Made by a program: the position numbers and the translations under genes
Origin: Hemileia vastatrix
Lineage: Eukaryota > Basidiomycota > Pucciniomycetes > Pucciniales > Zaghouaniaceae
DNA length: 64,000 nucleotides
Direction of reading: 5' to 3'
Assembly: GCA_030280995.1 (NCBI GenBank)
Contig: JASXTE010000008.1
Span: 20,365,693-20,429,692 of the forward strand
Notes under the pieces: model-generated
The model's input: the letters and a program-made list of their open reading frames with translations, nothing else
Database searches by the model: none
Told to the model about the DNA's origin: nothing
Shown: positions 31,911 to 44,700 of the stretch, one piece after another
Layout of the letters: every line of letters starts with the position of its first letter
Numbering within the stretch: position 1 is the stretch's first letter

Positions 31911-32363
31911 TATCTACACACCCCACCTGCTCATTTGGTGGCAAATTCCCACTTCCCTCATCACATAAGCCTTCCACTGACAACTTCAACATGAAATTGC
32001 ATATTTTCTGAAATTGCATATTTTTTCAGTGTTCCTTTTTTTCATTCATCACTCATTTCCTTTTCCTCCACTTCTCAAACATCCCTCAAATATTTTGGTT
32101 GCATTTTTTTAAGTCATATCACCAGGTAAGTCATTTTTTTATTTTTGTTGATTTTTTATTTGCTAATCATGAATTATTTTTTTTAATTTTTCTGTTTTTT
32201 TGTTTTTTGTTTTTTGTTTTTGTTTTTTTTGTTTTTTTGTAAGTGCTTCATTTATTTTTTTTCAAGGTTAAACTAATTTTTATCTCTCCCTCTTTTTTCT
32301 CTTATCATGCTCTTTTTCCATTCTTTCCCTCCTTTCCCCTTATTAGGGGGTTTCAGTTCTGGC

Positions 32364-32392
32364 AAATCCGCACTTAAATTAAGTGCGGATTT
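32364..32392. repeat. 29-base perfect palindrome
   Basis: AAATCCGCACTTAA, one A, then TTAAGTGCGGATTT. A diverged half copy follows (AAATCAGCACTTAA, about 32400). It lies about 310 bp upstream of the Myb/SANT-like gene, so it could be an upstream control site or a MITE remnant. Confidence 0.7.
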
Positions 32393-32702
32393 CAAACCAA
32401 ATCAGCACTTAAATTTTGCAAAAAAGTCACTTATTTCAAAAAAGGGTGTCAGTTATGACCTCAAATCAGCACTTTTTTCCCGTTTTTTTTTCACAACCAC
32501 ATGTTGGCCACAAAACATCCCTTTCTTTCTTACCCCATCCCTGTCACATGTGACACACTGACCTTCCTTGCTACCTCCCCATCAATCCTCGGCACACACC
32601 CCTTCCTGACATTTTCAACATTTTAACCAGGCATGTTTACATTCTTTTTTACTTATTTCTTCTACCTCTTAATCTTTTTTCTTGTTATGTTCCAGTTTCA
32701 TA

Positions 32703-34018
32703 ATGCCTCCTAGACATTCCAAATCTCAAAAGGTAACTCAAAAATCTGCTTTGTCACAAAAGTCTCCTCGTAAAGCAAGCCCTACACCTGAAAAATTAAA
32801 GGCAGGTTCAGGTCAGCTTAAAAAGGATGATTATCTCATCATAATCAACTTCCTTAAAATAAAATCAAATTTTGAAGCATGTTTTGGATGTGAAAAGTCC
32901 ACTCGTATTGGATGTCCACCTTCTTCAAAGGTTAATGGCTACTTATTGATGGCCAATGAAGTAAGGAAGAAAACAAGGGGGAGAATCAATATCAATCCTA
33001 AACAAATGAAGGAGAGATTTAAGAGTTACCATTCAAAATATAAAAAGACTCATCATGCTGCAAATGAAACTAGCTTTGGAGTTGACGATGATGATTTGGA
33101 GATTGGAATTACTACTGTTTCCAAAAATCTCAATGTCATGTGTCCTTTCTATAAGGAAATGGATAATCTTTTTGGCTCCCGAGTTGATGTAAACCCTTGG
33201 TTTCTACACAATACTACTAAGCATATACCCTCTGGATCCAAACCTTCCTATAATCTACCCAACACACCTTTACTTGAAGGAGATCAATCCCCTCCACCTT
33301 CTAACCATAGTTCAGCTGAAGATGATCCCGACTATCAAGCAGAACAATTATATCGCAGCAGATCTGAATCCTCAGAGGCCCAAAATTTAAATGTATGTTT
33401 ACTTTTTGTTTTTTCTTCAATTCTTCTCTGAATTTCTCTTTTATTCTAGTCTTCTCCTACTCAAACTCAATCTCCATTAAATAATCTCAATTCCCGAAAT
33501 GTGAATCCCACTTTAGAAGCTGCTTTAGATGAACTTCCTGAAGCTTCTTGTTCAAACTCCAAACTAAAGCGTCAAGCCTCAACTTCAATGAACTTGAACC
33601 ATCTATTAAAACGTGGTAATACTTCAACAAGCTCATTTGGCTCCCTTGAGGATTATTTTGAAAAAAAAGATATAAGTAAGTTTCATTTACTATATATCTT
33701 AATCATTAACTCATTTATATATTTATTTCAATTTAATTTTCTCAGCAAAATCAACTATTGTAAATAATGCCCTTGACTTTGAGAAGATGAAGTTTGATCA
33801 TATGCTAAGGAAAGATCAGCAAGCCTTAGATTTGGAAGAAAAAAAAATTTGAGGCAGAGCAGATGGAAAGAGTAAATGACCGTCAATTTAAAAGAGAAAT
33901 GGCTTCTTGTGAATTGGAAAAACAAGAGAGTTTTTAAAAAAAAGATTTCATTATGGAATTTGTTAAAAATGGCCAATCTTATGAGGACATTAAAAAATTA
34001 CTTGACCTTTTCAATTGA
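32703..34018 (+). pseudogene. Myb/SANT-like DNA-binding protein gene, C-terminally broken
   Basis: Exon 1 is 32703-33392, intron 33393-33449 (GTATGT...TTCTAG, 57 bp), exon 2 33450-33675, intron 33676-33745 (GTAAGT...CTCAG, 70 bp), exon 3 from 33746; all phases join. The Ser/Lys-rich start precedes a SANT-like domain (LKKDDYLIIINFLKI..., GCPPSSKVNGYLLMANEV, QMKERFKSYHSKYKKTH, about residues 38-125), then a Pro/Ser-rich middle and a charged coiled-coil tail. A seven-A run at about 33841-33847 shifts the frame to an early TGA; the next frame continues with DRQFKREMASCELEKQE, then a TAA, then the tail ending at 34018. Such proteins are common in rusts and often accompany PIF/Harbinger transposons; no transposase is seen here. 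Confidence 0.55.
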
Positions 34019-34307
34019 TAAATTGTTTTTCTATTTAATTTAATTTTTTTTGATTTCTTTTTGGTAATATTTTCTTATATGCTGACTTATAAAAGGTCTT
34101 GAATATAGTATGTTATTTTTGACAAATTTTTGAAAATATCATACAATTTTTCTATCTTTACATTCAAGTAAATAAGTTTGCTTATACTTTTATTTTGACA
34201 AAAATTTGAAAATATAATAAAAATTTTCTATCTTTACTTTCAAGTCAATAAGTTTGCTTATCTAAATACTTCTAAGTCAATAAAATTCAATATCTCTTTT
34301 GAAAATT

Positions 34308-34545
34308 TGGCAATACCTCTCCTTGAATTTTATTGAAACAAGGGGTTGGTACCACCAAATTTTTCTAAGTCATCAATTTCACATGTCAGATTTAAAAAAT
34401 TGGCAATACCCTCCCCTGCATTTTATTGAAACAAGGGGTGGGTACCACTAAATTTTTCTAAGTCATCAATTTCACATGTCAGATTTAAAAAATTGGCAAT
34501 ACCCTCCCCTGCATTTTATTGAGGTAAAGGGTGAAAGTCATCAAA
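34308..34545 (+). repeat. 93-bp tandem repeat, about 2.5 copies
   Basis: TGGCAATACC starts at 34308, 34401 and 34494. Copies 2 and 3 are nearly identical; copy 1 is more diverged. They lie just left of the Copia B insertion. Confidence 0.8.
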
Positions 34546-34597
34546 ATTTAATATAATTACATAAATTAATTAATATATAAATAAGATATGTCAAATG

Positions 34598-35210
34598 TGT
34601 TAATGTGACCATGGCAAATCTTACATATATCCACTCAACATCTCACAGCAATGAAACAAAAAATACAACTTCAATAAACAACAACGATAATGACAATGAA
34701 AATAATACATTACAACAAATAGATGGTGAAGAGAAAAGGTTAGTGGAAAAGATAAGTAAGTTAATTGATAAGAAGGTTACAGTGATAAGATGGAATGGAA
34801 AGATAAAAGATAAGCATCTTAACTTAAGATGCGCAATTAGAAACAACTATGCAAAGAGAAAGGAAAAGATAGTTCACAATAAGACACATAAAAAGATAGT
34901 TACAACCATATACATATTTAGAAGTAAGAAAAGTAATAAACAAAAAGCAACAGATTATGGAAAAGAAAATGTTAAAAGGATCAAAGGGGATTATGGAATA
35001 TTGTGTGGAAAAGAGAAAAAAGTCATAGCGTGTTTCTTGAAATGTTATAAAAGAAAAGCTGTTAAATATCATACACATTTCAGTAAAAAGGAGTATAAAT
35101 AGGCACGCACTTCAGTAGTTTTTAGTCAAGGAGTTGTAAATATATTTTATTCTTGTTTTATAACATTGTTTATATTGGAAATATATTAAGTTTTATCAAT
35201 TAATTTAATA
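34598..35210 (+). repeat. 5' LTR of Copia B
   Basis: 613 bp, edges fixed by the AAATG duplication and the matching 3' copy. It contains a 163-codon ORF, and TATAAATAGG ends that ORF. Confidence 0.93.
34611..35102 (+). CDS. LTR-internal ORF of Copia B, unknown product
   Basis: 163 residues from ATG 34611: an Asn/Thr-rich acidic start, then a lysine-rich basic body (KISKLIDKK, KEKIVHNKTHKK). No known domain. The same frame is open in the 3' LTR (39313-39804), where it is fused to the end of the polymerase. Both copies are free of stops after about 12 differences, which mildly suggests constraint, but strong A-richness also lowers the chance of stops. The TATA box overlaps its last codons, so this promoter would transcribe past rather than through it. 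It may be only the C-terminal tail of Pol. Confidence 0.35.
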   Translation: MANLTYIHSTSHSNETKNTTSINNNDNDNENNTLQQIDGEEKRLVEKISKLIDKKVTVIRWNGKIKDKHLNLRCAIRNNYAKRKEKIVHNKTHKKIVTTIYIFRSKKSNKQKATDYGKENVKRIKGDYGILCGKEKKVIACFLKCYKRKAVKYHTHFSKKEYK

Positions 35211-35265
35211 GATTATCAGTACCATAACATACAGTAACATTCCATTCATTCAACAAGACAACAAG

Positions 35266-38200
35266 ATGTCGGAACCCGGAAACCTCACTAACAATACTCA
35301 CCTGCGCTGCTTACTCAACGAAAGCAATTATTTCGTCTGGTCGACGATTTTGGAGGAAGAACTAGACAACATAAACTGCCTAGAATATGTCAATGGTAAA
35401 GTATGCGATAGGGTACCAGAAAGAAAAAGGAAGTCGTACAATTTAATCATTTGTCACCTTAACGATGACCATGTAGCCGTCATTGCGAGCGAATTGTATG
35501 GTGAAAACAAAGGAGACGGTTGAAAAGCCTGGGAATTACTTAAAGGAAAGTATGCTGGTGGAGATGCTCAGGGAAGGAGGATAGCGTTTAACGAGCTGTT
35601 AGCCACCAAATACACCAATGCGACTCAATTTGTCAAAGACTTTAGAACTATCAATAGCAAGATTAAACTTACCGGGCTCAAGATTGACAATGAAGTACTC
35701 TCTCTACAAGTATTACACAAACTTCCAAAGGAATACGAGTCTTTCATTTGTATCTTGATCCAAGGAGATGAAGTACTCGGTTTAGAAGAGGTGTTGAGAC
35801 GTCTTGAGAAGGACAGCAAACAATTCTCCGCCAAGAAAGAAGACAATGTTGCTATGGTCGTTGGCTCAAATCAAAGAAAGAATATTAAATGCTACAATTG
35901 TGGCATTATGGGTCATTTGGCAAAGGAGTGCAGGAAAGCCTGGACAAAATATAAATATGCCCCACCTAAAAATGCTTCAATTGCTGAAACAAGTGAAGAA
36001 AAGGAGGGGACTGCGGTCGCATTCCTAGGAAAGAGAATCATAAGTAACGATGAGAAAGGAAATCAGCCTCCGACTAAAAAGAAGATCATTGATTGGGAAC
36101 TTGAAATTTTCGGAGATAAAGAAGAGGAGGAATTCCTGTATGGGAAGGACAGCAGTAGTGAAGGCAGTGAGATCGAAATATTTGTTGGTGACCCAGAGCT
36201 TCCTATATTTACATATTTTGGAGCAATGGAAGCTAACTTGTGTCTTGGTTCCAGTGATGAAATATTGTTAGATTCGGGTGCTTTGGAATATATGTTCAAC
36301 AAACGAGAGGACTTCTCAAACTTTCAAGATTTTAAAGGCAAGGTAAACATTGGGGAGGTAGGCAGAACTGTTGAGATTAAGGGAAAGGGAGACATAGAGT
36401 TGTACAATCCTGAGAATAAGAAGAAAATTGTCTTCAGCAATGCATACTATATCCCTGATTTACCGTACAGTCTGATTTCCCAAGTTCTCCTTTGGAGAAA
36501 GGGAGCACAAGTAATTAAAAAGAGGGATGAGAAATTTAAAGTTGTTGTGAATAATAAAGAAGTAATGGGAGGAGTCATTAAAAACAACTTGCCTGTATTA
36601 AATATTGAGCGGAAAAAGTTCAGTGCACAACTAACAGTAGAAGATCATAAGAGATTAGGACACATGGGAGATGGTGTTAATTGTGATACATGTAAATGAG
36701 GAAAGTTGACTATAAAGCAATTTAAGAAGGAAAGGAACCGAACAGAGATACCAGGAGAAGAGATTTCAGTCGACATAATGGGACCTATCACACCAGAATC
36801 TATGGGAAAGTCAAGGTTTGCTTTAATGGTAGTAGATACAGCCACCAGATATGTGTGGATAAGATGTTTAAAGTACAAAAATCAGGCAGAAAGAGAAGTG
36901 AAGGGAATAATAAAAGCTTTAGAAAGGCAAAAAGGGGTAAAAGTAAAAAGAGTTATTAGCGATGGAGGAGGAGAGTTCACTAGTAATAGCATGAAACAGT
37001 GGTTTGAAGAAGAAGGAATATCTCACCTAATTACAACACCCAATACGCCACAAAACAATGGAACAGCCAAACGAATGAATAGAACCATAGTGGAGAAAGC
37101 AAGAACAATGATATTGGAATACAATTTACCCAAGAAACTATGGGCTGAAGCCATGACAATGGCAGCGTACTTATATAATAGAACGAGCAAAAGTGAACCA
37201 TTCGAGAAGTTAATGGGCTCAAAGCCAAGGATGGATAATATAATAGAATTTGGTCGGGAAGTATACTACAGTATACACCATTACCAAGAGATAGGCAAGC
37301 TAGACGCAAGGTGTAAAAAGGGCATAGTAGTAGGAATGGATGAAGGAGATAGAAGTTTCTATCGAATCTGGGACAAGGAGAAAGAAGTAATTGTTAGATC
37401 CAGAGACGTAGTGGTAATCAAAAAAGAGGACGATACTTATTTTTCACCCATAAACAAAATTAATGTAATAGAAGAAGAAAGTAGCGAACACAACAGAGTA
37501 GAGGAAATTCATGAAGAACCTCAGGTCAGAAGAACAACAAGAGAGAGGAGAGCGCCCAATAGATATGGGAATTTAGAAACATATGTAGCCAATCAATACA
37601 TAGAGACAGAACAAGTGAAAGAGGAGATTAACCTGGAGGCTATGCTAACGGAAACTTTTATAAGAGAAAACATAGTTATTCCAGATAGTTATCATGAAGA
37701 AAAAAGATCAGGAGAGTGGAATAGTTGGAAGAAGGCTATTTTTGATGAGTACGACTCAATAATTGAGAATGGGGTATTTGAGATAATACCAAAAGAAAAC
37801 AGAGATAAAAACAAAACACTAATCACAACGAGATGGGTTCTTAACAAAAAGTTTAATTCAGAGGGACAATTACAACGATATAAAGCAAGATGTGTAGCCA
37901 GAGGCTTCAAGCAAAAAGAAGGAATAGACTTCGAAGAAACCTTTTCAACCACTGGACGACTCAATACAATGAGATTTTTACTCAACTACGCAGCATCCAA
38001 AAACCAGAAACCGCGACAGGCAGACTTTGTCACAGCCTACCTAAACACAAAATTGGAAGAAGAGGAAGATGTATATGTGAAAATACCAGAAGGTTTTACT
38101 GAGTGGCTGCAAGAAACAAAGCAAGAAGCATATAATAATCATTACAAAGATGAGTTAATAGAAAACCCAGAAAATTTCATAATAAAATTAAAGAAAACAA

Positions 38201-39804
38201 TATATGGATTGAAGCAGGCAGCGAGGGGGTGGTATTTAACCATGACAGCATGGTTTACCAAAAATAGCTACAACATCAGCAATTCAGATCCCTGCCTCTT
38301 CATCCATACAAACGGAGATTTAGCATTTGCTTGGGTGGACGACTTGATCCTAGTAGGGGAAAATAGTGACAAACTAATAAATAAACTAAAAGAAACACTC
38401 AAGATTAAAGACTTGGAGATAGTAAAGCATGTACTAGGAATCAAAGTAGTAATAGAAAATGACAGGAGTATATTCTTATCACAAGAACATTATATTAAAA
38501 ATTTAGTTCAGGCATAGGATTTAGAAGACGCGAAAATCAACAGAACCCCTATGAAATCAAATGAAAAATTAGAAGTGGCCACAAATGAAGAGCATGAAGT
38601 TTTTAAAACTGAAAACAAGGATTATAGATCGGCTATCGGGTCACTCAATTATCTATCTCAGTGCACAAGACCTGATATAGCGTATAGTGTTGGAATATTG
38701 TCACAGTTCCTAGAGAAACCAAACCATTCACATTGGGCGGCATTTAAAAGAGTACTAAGGTATCTTAAGGGAACTCAAATGTGGGGATTATACTATAGGC
38801 GAGACAATAATATTCTTAGAGGGTTTGTAGACTCAGGATGGGCAGAAAATGAAAGCCGCAAATCAGTCAGCGGAAATGTTTTTCTAATGAATGATAGTGC
38901 AGTATCTTGGAGAAGCAAGAAACTTGGAGCTATAAGTACGTCATCATCCGAAGCTGAATATCGAGCTTATCTAGCAGCAGGTCAAGAAGCAGTATGGTGG
39001 AGAAAAGTATTGACAGAAATAGGTAGAGAACCTACTAGACCAACTATAATAGAATCTGATAATCAAAGTGCAATAAAGAAAGGAAAAAACCCAGCATTTC
39101 ATTCAAGAACTAAACATATAGAAAACCACTATAACTATGTAATGGATCTAATTAAAAATAAAGAAATATTTATTGAATATATTCCTACCAATGAAATGGT
39201 AGCCAATATATTTACTAAACCTTTAGGTCGAATAAAACACTTTAAATTTATGAGGAAAATGGGACTAGAAAACTTTGAGATGATGAGCGGAAGGGGGTGT
39301 GATAATGTGACCATGGCAAATCTTACATATATCCACTCAACATCTCACGGAAATGAAACAAAAAATACAACTTCAATAAACAACAACGATAATGACAATG
39401 AAAATAATACATTACAACAAATAGATGGTGAACAGAAAAGGTTAGTTGAAAAGATAAGTAAGTTAATTGATAAGAAGGTTAAAGTGATAAGATGGCATGG
39501 AAAGATAAAAGATAAGCATCTTAACTTAAGATGCGCAATTAGAAACAACTATGCAAAGAGAAAGGAAAAGATAGTTCACAATAAGACACATAAAAAGATA
39601 GTTACAACCATATACATATTTAGAAGTAAGAAAAGTAATAAACGAAAAGCAACAGATTATGGAAAAGAAAATGTTAAAAGGATCAAAGGGGATTATGGAA
39701 TATTGTGTAGAAAAGAGAAAAAAGTCATAGCCTGTTTCTTGAAATGTTATAAAAGAAAAGCCGTTAAATATCATACACATTTCAGTAAAAAGGAGTATAA
39801 ATAG
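35266..39804 (+). pseudogene. Copia B gag-pol polyprotein with three in-frame stops
   Basis: A single frame from ATG 35266: Gag (NESNYFVWSTILEEELDNI); zinc knuckle CYNCGIMGHLAKEC (about 35890); protease (ILLDSGALEYMFN, about 36260); pre-integrase (KRLGHMGD...CDTCK); integrase (DIMGPITPES, SDGGGEFTS, NGTAKRMNRTIVEKAR); reverse transcriptase (RCVARGFKQKEGIDFEETF, YGLKQAARGW, catalytic WVDDLILVG); RNase H (DSGWAENESRKS, SSSEAEYRAYL, SDNQSAIKKGK). Stops are TGA 35521, TGA 36697 and TAG 38515; there is no frameshift. All enzymes look otherwise intact, so decay is recent. Confidence 0.9.
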
Positions 39805-39912
39805 GCACGCACTTCAGTAGTTTTTAGTCAAGGAGTTGTAAATATATTTTATTCTTGTTTTATAAAATTGTTTATATTGGAAATATATTAAGTTTTATCA
39901 ATTAATTTAATA
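39300..39912 (+). repeat. 3' LTR of Copia B
   Basis: 613 bp, directly after the polypurine tract. The polymerase frame enters it without a stop and ends at 39804. Confidence 0.93.
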
Positions 39913-40122
39913 AAATGTACTACTTTTAAAGTAATGACAATTACTCTAGCCAAAATGCAGACCAAATCGAGAAACAAAAGTTTGGGACTTTCCACAGGTA
40001 TAGGCTAGAGGAACCCCATGAAACAAATTAATGTTATCATGATTACCATTTATACAACACAAGGTCGTTGGCCCATTACTTTAATTTCATAAATTGAAAT
40101 ATCATATTTATTTATTATAAAT

Positions 40123-41316
40123 TTATGGAAGAATATTAAATATTTGGTGACTCAACGAATCCCCATAATTTTTAGATCTACCTAAAGAATGTTTAAATTT
40201 ATCACCTTTTTCTTCTTTTTTTAACTTTTTTATTCGTTGGATTAACTTTTGACTGATCTGGAAAGAGCAACCAAAATGCGTGAAGTCTTGACAAGATTCC
40301 AAACCTGGAGGAGCCTTTGTGGTTTGGTGATTATTGTAAGAATAACTCCAAACTGTTTCGATGATTCCATTTCCTAATCCAAAATTGATTATACATCTAT
40401 GATCCGGGAAATATAATCCATTTCCTTTAATTTTTGCAGGTGATGGAATAGGCTGTCCAGTGATAGGATTAATATATGTGAAAATTCCATAAGTGAGGTA
40501 ATTGGTATCATTTGAGTTGGTGTGAATTTGGTTATGAAATCCAGAATGAGTGATTATAACATTTGAAAACATTAGATCATCACTAATATCTTCCCATTCA
40601 GAGTCACACCAATTTGGTATTCCAAATCTCGTAGCAACTTCATGATTTTTTCAAAAAGCTTTATTGAAGAGTTTTTTAAGTCGAAGAGCAAGAAATGAAT
40701 TAAATGAAGGTAACATATTCCATTTTGGAAAATCATTATCTAATTCAGCTTTAGATAAAGATCTGAGTAAAGAATATATGCCTATTTGAATTAAATTCAG
40801 TAAAATGATATTAAAAAATCCAGAAAAGGTTTTAAACATACCAAGAGAAAAACCTTTTTCAAATCCTGGTCTCCATCCAATTCCAATCATGATTCGACCC
40901 AACAAATTCTTATTCCTTAAAGATAAGCGAACCAAAGCCATTTGATAGAGTGTTATGATGATATCACAGAGTTGATTAAATGATTCATCTTTTAAACCAT
41001 TAAAAGAATGGTTTTCGTAAATAAGTTGAGGTTTGAAACTATTATTAATAACAGCTTTAACTTCATCACCTCCAGTTTCAGTTAAATAATGTATATTTTC
41101 AGGTAACATTTTTGGATATTATTTTTTTTTTCAACTTTAGTTTTATAGTACTTGATTTTTGAAATATGGCCAAATATTCGATCCAAGTGAATTTCTTTTT
41201 TTAAATTTCTTTTATTTCTATACTGTTCATTTTTTGTCAATTTTTTAGATGATGATTGAAAAGAAGTTGAATTTGAAGATGATAATGAAGTTAAAGAAGA
41301 TGAGAGTGAGGTAAGT
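40123..41316 (-). pseudogene. Tet-like 2OG-Fe(II) oxygenase gene, main part, split by a retrotransposon
   Basis: The minus-strand frame carries YGIFTYINPITGQPIPSP, YFPDHRCIINFG, GIIETVWSYSYNNHQTT and THFGCSFQIS, a pattern I associate with the Tet/JBP-like oxygenase family expanded in rusts and linked to KDZ transposons. The family modifies nucleic acid bases using Fe(II) and 2-oxoglutarate. The expected H-x-D metal pair appears as H-T-N (Asn codon 40516-40518). A TGA at 40651-40653 interrupts the frame, and a one-base loss near the A-runs at 41115-41130 separates it from the Ser-rich N-terminus (41311-41117). The gene continues at 63901-63874 on the far side of a 22.5-kb insertion. Non-functional. 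Confidence 0.68.
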
Positions 41317-41706
41317 TGTCAAGGGTCACTTTTGGTCTAGAAGCTTTGGTACGGTCTTATATGAAGATTTTGAGGTATGATTCGACTCTCAATAATTAGG
41401 TACGTATTTCTTAATCAAGTATGATTTCTTTTCTCAAAGTAAGAGGTAGATTTAAATATTTTATATAAGTTATAAAATAGAATTACGTTTTGTTGTAAGT
41501 ACTAAAGATATAAGTTATAATAAATAAGTTTTAGTGTTATTGTTATTGTAATTAAATGAGTTGGTAAAATAGAATGATCCAAAAGACAACAAAAGGAGAG
41601 GCCTTTTATAGGCAAAGGAGAGACAAAGCACGGAAATCAAATTCTAAAAACAGTAGGAAAAGAGAGAGAAAAAGAAAATTCCAGAAAGAGTATTTCAAAT
41701 AATAAA

Positions 41707-44700
41707 CACCACGCAATATTTGGGGGGGACTTGCTAGCAAGTCCTCAACTTGAATTCAGATGGAATTCAGACTGAACTCAGACTGAACTTTACTTTGAAC
41801 TCATCTTGGGCTCTTAACCAAACATGGATGAGTCTGTGCTTGAGTAATAGTGAAAGTTTAATAAATAATTTATAGAAATAATAACAAGGGAAGATTAATA
41901 ATCTGATCCATTCACAGAATTTTTTTCACAAAACTCATTTTCATTTTCATTTTGAATTTCACCTGATCACTTAAAAGACTGAAAATTATACTATTTATTT
42001 CAAAAACATCACTTTTAACCTCTCTAATTATTTTATTCTATTTTTTTTGAAAAAATATAAAATAATATCAGTGGTTCTCTTTAATGATAACTCCTTTTAA
42101 CCAAGAATTTGAAGCTTTTATTTTTTAATTTAAACCATATTACCTGATATTTTTTTTTTGTATTTTTATTATTTCTTATTATGCAATATAATTATTTTAA
42201 ACTCAATGGAATTATTTAATAAAAATATTGAACCATAAAAATTCTCAAGTTTCTATTCTAGAATACTGTGAAAAGACTCATAATTAAGAAAAATAAAAGA
42301 TAGAAATATGTTTTCATAATTTCTGTTTCAATGAAGTTCTCTAATATCTTCTTTACACTTAGCACTAATAATTGATAAATTGTTTAATTATATGTCTAGA
42401 AAGAAGTATAATTCTTATACAAGTGAATTTTAATCCAGTTTTTTCCATTTTTGTATGCAAGAAGATGATTAAAATTAAAAGGAAATATCTTTTTGCTCTT
42501 TTTTTTTCTATCAAATATTCAACTACTAAGAATTTTCACAATATTAATTTATTCAATGTAATACACATATGATTTTCTGGAACTCTTCATGATGTATTTC
42601 ATCAAAATTCAATGTAAATATGGTTATTTGGTAGAGTAATCTCATGAGTTGAAATAATTAATCACTACTTAGTGAATTTTTCATATGAAAGACTGAAATT
42701 CAAGCTAGATGTAAAAATTTAAAGATAATTAAAACAAAGTAGTATAAATTTATTTAAACTTTAATTTTAGTACTTGATTTTGCTTCAATGCTGTATTGTG
42801 GGATAATTTCAGTGTCAACCTGGGAATAAGCACCATATAATTTGAAAAGTGATCTCATGTTAAAAAATGTGCTTCAGGTAGATATTTTGATTGTATTATT
42901 GTTCAAGAACTGAATTAAATAGGTAAAAGTGGTAATTTTTCATAATTCTATCAGTTTCAAATTAAAAAACTATTATATGATATTCATTTTGTAAAAAAGA
43001 CACAATAGGTAATTTAGATTATACCCATGTAGAAAAGCAGCTGTAAAGGCAATCATCTTTTTATTAAAAATAATATTATTCCATGTTTTAAATGAAAAGA
43101 AAAAATATTTCAATTATATGGTTTTGAAAAATAAATTAAATGAAACATTTCAGGTACGCTTTTTTAGTCATTAGAATCAAAGTTTTGATAGGAGTAATTC
43201 ACAACTGAACACTTACACGCAATTGTAAAATTATATATATGGGTTCAAGATTTATCAATGATTTATTGGAATTATGATATTTATGCTGATTGGTAGATCT
43301 TATATGATGTTTCTATTCAGTTTCTAAGTGTATGAAAAACAATCCCTTTGATATTTTATTTAAACAGAAGAATTTAAAAATTTTCTTGAAATTGGCCTTA
43401 TCACAAAGCAATACTGGAATGGTTATATTGTTATAAAAATTAATTTAAATAGCAATATTTCAAATCTTCATAACAGATTTTAAACTAAACATAAATATTA
43501 AAATTTGACTTTTTATAAAAATATATATTGATTTAAAAGATATTTACTTATTTTTTTTTTTACAAAATGACCAATTTTATCCTGTGAGGCTTCCATTCAA
43601 CTTAAATGTGTAAGTCTAAAAAATTAATATGATGCTCTGAATACTCTATATAATGTGTACCTAAGGCAAAAATAATGTTTTTTTGAAGTACTTTAAATCT
43701 AAGCAGAAGAGCTGATATCTTTTTTATGTAATATAGTTGTATAAAATTGATTTTTAGGTAGTTTCGTAATACGTAATATGGAAAGAAATCATATCATAAT
43801 AATATATAATCAACTTAAAACTTTTTTTAATATAATATTATCTAAAAATAATTCTTAATATGTACTTATTTTTAGAACTTCAAAGTGTTTAATAAAAATA
43901 TTTTGATATAAAAATATAATTATTTTTATATTTAAAAGTAATTAATAAAACTTCTAAAAAAGTATAAATTTTTTCATGGCTTAAATTATTATGAACCACA
44001 CTTGGAAACAAGATTGCATTGAGAGTTCAATCTAAGTTCCACCAAAAACATGATAAATAATTTTTTTGAAAATGTATATAGTCATTGAAATGAAAAAAAA
44101 TTAGTAAAAGAAAGGACTCAGATATTTTATTCTGTTACTGAATAGATTATCATAAATATATTGAGGTAGATAACTTATTGAAGTTTTTTAAATTTGCAGT
44201 TATTACAGTCAATTATCCAGTTATATATAGCAATCACAAAACAAGAAATAAGCCTAAATGGTTATATATGTGGATAAATCTTTTCCTCAACCTTTACCCT
44301 AATTATTTAATTTAATTCAAAGCTATTTTTAATCTAACCAACATATTTTACTATTACATTTAAAAATAAATACAATAAACTCAAAAAATACATAAGTTCA
44401 ATAGTTTAAAATTTCTTTAAATGTTTTATTCTAGTTTTTAACTTTTTGCTACAATTTTCCTATTATATTATTTATTTATATCATGTATAGTTATCAAAAG
44501 AATTCTTTGAATTATTGTGTAAAAAAGCAAAATAGTATTTCATTATCAATTATTTTACTATATTACTTTCTTAGTCTTAAAGTGCATTGTAAATCAAAAA
44601 TATAAAATAAAGACGTATAAACTATAGGTTTAAGTTAAAAAATATCAATAAAAAATAATTATCAATCATTTTCCATATCGGCAGAATAGAGCTGTAGATT

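Larger units (their letters stand above)
34598..39912 (+). mobile_element. Ty1/Copia LTR retrotransposon, element B
   Basis: Two 613-bp LTRs (34598-35210, 39300-39912) begin TG(T/A)TAATGTGACC and end TTTAATA; they differ at about 12 sites (about 98%). The duplication is AAATG (34593-34597, 39913-39917). Polypurine tract GGAAGGGGGTG precedes the 3' LTR. One frame runs from 35266 into the 3' LTR with three stop codons. TATAAATA is at 35094-35101 and 39796-39803. Confidence 0.95.
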
